A program made the position numbers and the translations under genes. This document shows, piece after piece, positions 59,759-64,000 of a stretch of DNA of 64,000 nucleotides (the first letter of the stretch is position 1; each line of letters begins with the position of its first letter). The stretch is from Bradyrhizobium iriomotense (GTDB taxonomy: Bacteria > Pseudomonadota > Alphaproteobacteria > Rhizobiales > Xanthobacteraceae): assembly GCF_030160715.1 (NCBI RefSeq), contig NZ_BSOW01000034.1, forward strand, positions 1-64,000, given 5' to 3'. The notes beneath the pieces are model-generated. The model was given only the letters and a program-made list of their open reading frames with translations. It was not told where the DNA came from and made no database searches.

Positions 59759-62467
59759 CTATGCCACGTCCTGATTGACCAGCTCAACGGCGAGGAACTT
59801 GAGCGCATCGGCGATGGGAATGAAGAAATTGATGCTCACGCTCACCCCCGAGATGGTTAGTCCGGCAACGCTAGCAGCGACGACATTGCCGAACCCGTCC
59901 ACCATCGGTCCCCCGCTGTTGCCGGGATGAATGGCAACGTCGCTTTGCATCAGCGAAAGATCGTTTTCCGTGCGATAGGCACTGACGATGCCTTTGGTGA
60001 TCGTCGTCGAATATTTCTCGTCTCGCGGCGTCCCTACCGCATAAACCTCGGAGGCGACTTCGGGAGCGTCGAGCCGCAGTGGCAGCGCCGGCATTCCCGA
60101 TTCATTCACTTTGACCAGAGCGATGTCTCTCGTCTTGTTCGTTCGCAAGACTTCGCCGGGCAGCTGACGGCCGGTCGTCAGCTTGACCGCCACGAATTTG
60201 TTCTCCGCTACCACGTGGTGGTTGGTCAGGAGATATCCATCCTTCGAGATGAAAAAGCCGCTACCGTGACCACCTTCAATCTGGATGGTGACAACCGCGG
60301 CCTGCAGGGCGGACGTCCCCTCCGACAGCGGGGTAACCGAGCGAGGGAGCGCGGGAATCCCGACGATGGTATCGCTGATCTTCTCCCGCACCGTCTCGCG
60401 ATATCCGGAAATCTGAATGGCCGCGTCAATATCCGCCATGGCAAGCTGACGCACGTCCCCCGAGGGGTCGTGCGCAATGCGCGTGGCCTGGGCCTCGCGC
60501 GCGCGCTCGAGCAGCGTTCGCATCTCGCGCGCTTGACCCCAGGATTTGTTGCGCATGCCCACCTTGATCCACGGACCAAGGCTGGACTCGAGATCATCCG
60601 GCAATACGAAGTTTTGTCGTTTGGCCATCACCCGCAGGATGGCGGCGAGCTCGTTTGCGGCATAGGGCGGAAACGCGATCGTCTTGGTAAAGCGGCTGGA
60701 GAGGCCCGGATTGCTGTTGATGAAGCGCTGCATCTCATTCGGGTAGCCCGCGACGATGACGACGATGCGATCGCGGTTGTCCTCCATGAATTTGAGCAAC
60801 GTATCGATTGCCTCCTGGCCGAAATCGTTGCCCGGTCGCGACAGAGAATACGCTTCGTCGATGAACAGGATGCCGTCAAGCGCTTCCCTGCATTTGTCGA
60901 GCGTCTTGGGAGCGGTCTGGCCGATATAGCCCGCAACGAGACCCGAGCGGTCAGTCTCGACCAGATGACCTTTTCGCAGCACGTTGAGCGAACGATAGAT
61001 CTCGCCGAGTGCGCGCGCGACCTCGGTCTTCCCCACGCCGGGCGGGCCGGTAAATACCATGTGCCGGCTGATGGGCGCGACGACAAGGCCCTGCTCGCGG
61101 CGCAAGCGCTCGACTTCAAGCGCCGACATGATCCTGTTCACCTCTGCCTTGACCGGCTCCAGCCCGACCATCTCTTCGAGGCGGTCCAGCGCCTGATCGA
61201 GCGTGCGTTCGGGGGGGATGGTGGCCTCAACCTTCAGCCTTCGCCCGGCGCGTGGCGCCGAATGGTCAGGCGAAGAAGGCACCAACGCGTGCTCAACGAC
61301 GATCGGAGCCGGAGTTGGTGTAGTCGGCACGGGCGGAGGCGCCGGCGGCGGGACGTTCGTTCGCACCAAAGGCACGCCTACACTTTCGAAGTCGACCAAC
61401 TCGACCTTGCTGATGTCGGCGGTCGGGTCGGCGGCCACGCGCAGGGACTGGGCTTCGCACGCTTTATCAAGGAGGTTGCGCATCTCGCGAGCGTTGCCCC
61501 AGCCCTCGCTTCTCCACTGGGTTTCGATCCAGGGGACGAGGCTCTGCTCGAGTACGTCGGGCAACTCCGCGTGTTGTCGCTTGGCCATCAATCGCAGGAT
61601 CGCAGCCAGCTCCTTCGGCTCATAGGCCGGGAATTCGATGGTCCTGTTGAAGCGGCTCGCCAGACCCGGATTCGTGGCGATGAAACGCCGCATCTCATTG
61701 GGATACCCGGCGGCGATCACCATGATGCGGTCGCGGTTGTCTTCCATGAACTTGATTAGCGTCGCGATTGCCTCGTGGCCAAAATCCTTGCCTTCGCCCG
61801 CGAGCGAGTAGGCTTCGTCGACGAAAAGGATGCCGTCGAGTGCCTCCTTGCACTTGTCCAGCGTCTTCATGGCCGTCTGCCCGATATAACCTGCGACCAG
61901 ATCGGCGCGCTGCACTTCGACCACATGTCCTTTGCGCAGCACTTTGAGAGAGCGATAGATCTCCCCCAGGGCGCGCGCGATCTCGGTCTTGCCGACGCCG
62001 GGCGGCCCGGTGAACACCATGTGCCTGCTCACCTTCGCCACGGGCAAGCCCTGTTCACGGCGCTTGCGCTCGACTTCGATGCCGGCCAGCAGCTTGTTGA
62101 CCTCCTCCTTGACGGAGCTGAGCCCTATCATCTGGTCGAGCTCGTCGAGCACCTCGTCGGCGCTGCGGACAGACACGGAAGGAGACTCCACGTTCAGCCG
62201 ACGCCCGACCGTATAGCCCTCCCCGACAGGGACCAATCCGAATCCGGTGGGGTCGCTTGCAAGCCGCATCGCCACATAGGTCAGTGCGACGCCGGCCACC
62301 ATGATCAGAAGCACGGCACCGACCGTGAGCGAATTCGCCCATGTCAATGCGCTGAATGGACCGGATTTCGGATTAAGGATCCAATTAGTAGCGACCGCGG
62401 CCACGATCATGGCAACGCACATGGCGACCATCGGACTGTTGCGGAAGAAGTTTTTCAAGACCGGCAA
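59759..62467 (-). CDS. Membrane-tethered tandem AAA+ (CbxX/CfqX-type) fused to trypsin-like protease
   Basis: This 902-residue protein has four parts. Two membrane helices (about 13-31 and 46-68) put the rest in the cytoplasm if the N-terminus is inside. Two AAA+ modules follow, with Walker A GPPGVGKT (154-161, 474-481), Walker B ILFVDEAY or ILFIDEAY (213-220, 533-540), a pore-loop-like AGYIGQTA and Arg fingers in SRF (Arg272, Arg592). A Pro-rich linker (373-389) separates them. The C-terminal trypsin/DegP-like domain (about 718-890) has His751, Asp781 and Ser851 in TNHHVV, TRDIALVKV and GNSGGPM. No PDZ domain is present. The start is TTG, with an ATG at residue 13 possible. Confidence 0.9.
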   Translation of the reverse strand: MPVLKNFFRNSPMVAMCVAMIVAAVATNWILNPKSGPFSALTWANSLTVGAVLLIMVAGVALTYVAMRLASDPTGFGLVPVGEGYTVGRRLNVESPSVSVRSADEVLDELDQMIGLSSVKEEVNKLLAGIEVERKRREQGLPVAKVSRHMVFTGPPGVGKTEIARALGEIYRSLKVLRKGHVVEVQRADLVAGYIGQTAMKTLDKCKEALDGILFVDEAYSLAGEGKDFGHEAIATLIKFMEDNRDRIMVIAAGYPNEMRRFIATNPGLASRFNRTIEFPAYEPKELAAILRLMAKRQHAELPDVLEQSLVPWIETQWRSEGWGNAREMRNLLDKACEAQSLRVAADPTADISKVELVDFESVGVPLVRTNVPPPAPPPVPTTPTPAPIVVEHALVPSSPDHSAPRAGRRLKVEATIPPERTLDQALDRLEEMVGLEPVKAEVNRIMSALEVERLRREQGLVVAPISRHMVFTGPPGVGKTEVARALGEIYRSLNVLRKGHLVETDRSGLVAGYIGQTAPKTLDKCREALDGILFIDEAYSLSRPGNDFGQEAIDTLLKFMEDNRDRIVVIVAGYPNEMQRFINSNPGLSSRFTKTIAFPPYAANELAAILRVMAKRQNFVLPDDLESSLGPWIKVGMRNKSWGQAREMRTLLERAREAQATRIAHDPSGDVRQLAMADIDAAIQISGYRETVREKISDTIVGIPALPRSVTPLSEGTSALQAAVVTIQIEGGHGSGFFISKDGYLLTNHHVVAENKFVAVKLTTGRQLPGEVLRTNKTRDIALVKVNESGMPALPLRLDAPEVASEVYAVGTPRDEKYSTTITKGIVSAYRTENDLSLMQSDVAIHPGNSGGPMVDGFGNVVAASVAGLTISGVSVSINFFIPIADALKFLAVELVNQDVA

Positions 62468-62504
62468 TTCCCCATCACAGCGTCGCGTTCATCCATTTGC
62501 GCAT

Positions 62505-63122
62505 TCATTGGCAAGGGTTGCGCACCTGCCACCTCACGTTAACGGAATACGCCCCGTTCACGTCCTGAACGCCCCCGGGCCTCAGGTAGAACCCCACCTG
62601 GTCCGCCTCGCCGACCAATGTAAGAACTCCACGGCCCACGGGATAAGGCGCGGGATAGGGAATGGCGATGCGCTGAGGTGTCGTGGTGAGCTTGATCGGC
62701 GGCGACAGATATTGTCCCGAGCGGACGCGCACCATGCCACCATGCCCACTCGGTCGTTGCGTCAACGTCACCCATGCCAGCGGCGCCTTGCAGTTCCTCG
62801 CGTCATCCACCGCTGCTTTCGAACTTCCCGGATCGAGGGTGGGAAGGGCTGCATTGATGTCGGCTGGTACCAGCACTTCGAGAGTGGATTCCTCACCAAC
62901 GGCAGCCGGTTTGTCGCGCGTGAGGCTGGGCAATACCACGACGGCGGCTATTCCGGCGGTCACGAGCGCGCCGGCAATTCCAATCAGTGTGCCCCGAGAG
63001 GAGCCAGGCTTCTTGTCACGAGGCGGCGGCTCCTGACGTGAGGGCCGGTCTTGCCCGCTGGGCGCGCCCTCGGAAATCGCCTGTTGTGCATCTGGGTCAC
63101 TCATGTTCGAGCGTTCGTTCAT
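62505..63122 (-). CDS. Membrane-anchored protein of unknown fold, first gene of the AAA-protease operon
   Basis: This 205-residue protein has a polar, Pro/Arg-rich N-terminus (about 1-43), one membrane helix (about 45-65) and a beta-rich C-terminal domain with Cys110 and Cys204 (DARNCKAPLAWVTLTQRPSG and WQVRNPCQ). These could form one disulfide. If the basic N-terminus stays inside, the C-domain faces the periplasm. It is 37 bases upstream of the 902-residue gene. I do not recognise the domain; a sensor for the complex is inference. Confidence 0.75.
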   Translation of the reverse strand: MNERSNMSDPDAQQAISEGAPSGQDRPSRQEPPPRDKKPGSSRGTLIGIAGALVTAGIAAVVVLPSLTRDKPAAVGEESTLEVLVPADINAALPTLDPGSSKAAVDDARNCKAPLAWVTLTQRPSGHGGMVRVRSGQYLSPPIKLTTTPQRIAIPYPAPYPVGRGVLTLVGEADQVGFYLRPGGVQDVNGAYSVNVRWQVRNPCQ

Positions 63123-63486
63123 TGCAGGGGCCAGGAGATTATGGTCGACGGCTGACGTGCCGACAACCCTGATTCGGGAAGTCAGGATCGAAACGGTTAC
63201 TGAACGATGTCACGCGCGCTTCGTCCCACCATCGTGTTTCGTGCCAGTCTTCGTTCCCGACAGAGGGGCGCTCGTGGTTAAGCTTTTGTCACAAACCTGC
63301 GGCGCGGAACGTGCGTTAGGTCACTCATCCGTTTCGCCGGGAGCGGTTTCCCCAGTTGTCATCCGAGTGCGTCGCAGTTCACCTGCGCGCTCGCAGCGCC
63401 AAGAGAACTCGCTGGCAAGATTGCGACAACACTCGCGCCCAATATGTCATGCCGCTTCCAAACGCATGCAAGGGATGCGAGGAACG
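63123..63486. other. 364-base gene-free region
   Basis: No coding sequence is convincing. It probably holds the promoter of the three-gene AAA-protease operon, read leftwards from 63122, and the end of the upstream secreted-protein transcript. No strong dyad is seen. Confidence 0.5.
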
Positions 63487-63864
63487 CTATTTGATCGTCG
63501 CGTTCACGGTGATGACCGACGTGCCAGAAGCCGTCGGCCCCCGCCCCGTTGCTTTGATGGCAAACGCATCGCTCCCCTTATATTTGGCCTTCGCTTTGTA
63601 TTCGAACGTAGACGGGTTGACCTTTTTCAGCTTGCCGTGTGACGGCTTTTGAGAGATCTCCGAACCAACGACCGTCCCGCGCATCTTGATTGGAAATTGG
63701 CAACTTGCCCCGGATGTGAGATCGATGTCTGCCGTCGAATTCTCACCCCAATCCGCTAGTGTCCCTGAAATCGAGCATTCAGAAACGGCCCACGCCCGAG
63801 ACGCAAACAGTAGGCTTGGGCAGCTGGCGATGAGCGCCAACGCGGCGACCTTTGACAACTGCAT
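63487..63864 (-). CDS. Secreted beta-rich protein (Ig-like/cadherin-like), unknown function
   Basis: This 125-residue protein has a signal peptide (MQLSKVAALALIASCPSLLFASRAWA) and a mature beta-sandwich pattern with repeated strands (IDLTSGASCQFPIKM, GTVVGSEISQKPSHGKLKKVNPSTFEYKAKAKYKGSDAF, in segments). The KxSHGKLxxxxxxxFxYxxxxxYxGxDxF pattern is like Ig-like domains of surface proteins. It lies 364 bases upstream of the AAA-protease operon on the same strand. Confidence 0.72.
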   Translation of the reverse strand: MQLSKVAALALIASCPSLLFASRAWAVSECSISGTLADWGENSTADIDLTSGASCQFPIKMRGTVVGSEISQKPSHGKLKKVNPSTFEYKAKAKYKGSDAFAIKATGRGPTASGTSVITVNATIK

Positions 63865-63916
63865 GATAGGCTTCTCCGCATCGTTGTCAGTTTACGGACA
63901 TCACTCCACCCTCACC

Positions 63917-64000
63917 TATTGACGGTCGGCGGAGTGCCAAACGCGCTGCCTCACCCAGCCATCATGCCGGTCCGTCGGCTCAGGGTCAAAACGATAGTGG
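63917..64000 (-). CDS. C-terminal fragment of a gene entering from the right edge
   Basis: On the minus strand the frame reads HYRFDPEPTDRHDGWVRQRV and then WHSADRQ before a TAG at 63917. The composition is protein-like, with Trp and Arg at end-of-domain positions. Only 27 residues are visible, so the family cannot be assigned. The end WVRQRVWH is reminiscent of WYL-domain regulators, but this is weak. Confidence 0.35.

Noticed and set aside
59927-61759. A 610-residue plus-strand open frame
   Set aside because: It is antisense to the AAA-AAA-trypsin gene. Its apparent internal repeats only mirror the duplicated AAA modules.

Overview
The window looks like chromosome of a Bradyrhizobium-type alphaproteobacterium (Nitrobacteraceae). 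GC is high and coding is dense on both strands. Several families that are common in this group are present: a GapR/DUF2312 nucleoid protein, DUF2336, DUF6894, DUF3551, a phasin, an orphan Flp pilin and a NodS-like methyltransferase. Between genes lie the short palindromic repeats typical of Bradyrhizobium. I see no rRNA, tRNA, CRISPR array, complete insertion sequence or phage module. Species assignment is inference from gene content.

Layout: 0-13 kb holds mixed housekeeping and small conserved proteins (VOC protein, acyl desaturase, membrane lytic transglycosylase, carbon-nitrogen hydrolase, NodS-like methyltransferase, GapR, a class III nucleotide cyclase with a Cys2-Cys2 element, YjdM, Flp pilin, phasin, pyridoxal kinase). 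13-26 kb has an M15-like cell-wall peptidase, two unusual or small haem/SH3 secreted proteins, a MobA-type aromatic hydroxylase with its divergent MarR regulator, an L,D-transpeptidase lipoprotein and small secreted or membrane proteins. 26-28 kb is the minCDE division-site operon. 28-47 kb is metabolic and regulatory: a frameshifted quinone oxidoreductase next to an alpha/beta hydrolase, a CGNR regulator, a MarR/tannase pair, a TetR-controlled tautomerase/crotonase operon, an AraC/flavodoxin-like pair, a DUF2336-PilZ-HD-GYP operon and several esterases. 47-58 kb carries a COG0523 metallochaperone with a D-aminoacylase, an ABC-F ATPase, a Tat-exported multicopper oxidase and a three-gene periplasmic molybdenum aldehyde oxidoreductase with dihaem cytochrome.

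The most unusual locus is at the right end (58.3-63.1 kb, minus strand). It encodes a membrane-anchored protein of unknown fold, then a 902-residue protein with two N-terminal membrane helices, two almost identical CbxX/CfqX-type AAA+ modules and a C-terminal DegP/trypsin-like protease with an intact His-Asp-Ser triad, and then a membrane-anchored Sel1/TPR-repeat protein. Spacings of 37 and 27 bases argue for one transcript. This is my candidate for an undescribed system, a membrane-tethered ATP-driven protease or remodelling complex; its function cannot be read from sequence alone.

Regulatory DNA is unusually readable here. There are three exact TTAA-N7-TTAA (CtrA-type) sites, one of them upstream of minC. 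There are clean dyads between the MarR gene and mobA-like gene, between the second MarR gene and the tannase gene, and a double dyad between the TetR gene and the tautomerase gene. One 141-bp repeat with terminal inverted repeats is nested inside a different repeat family.
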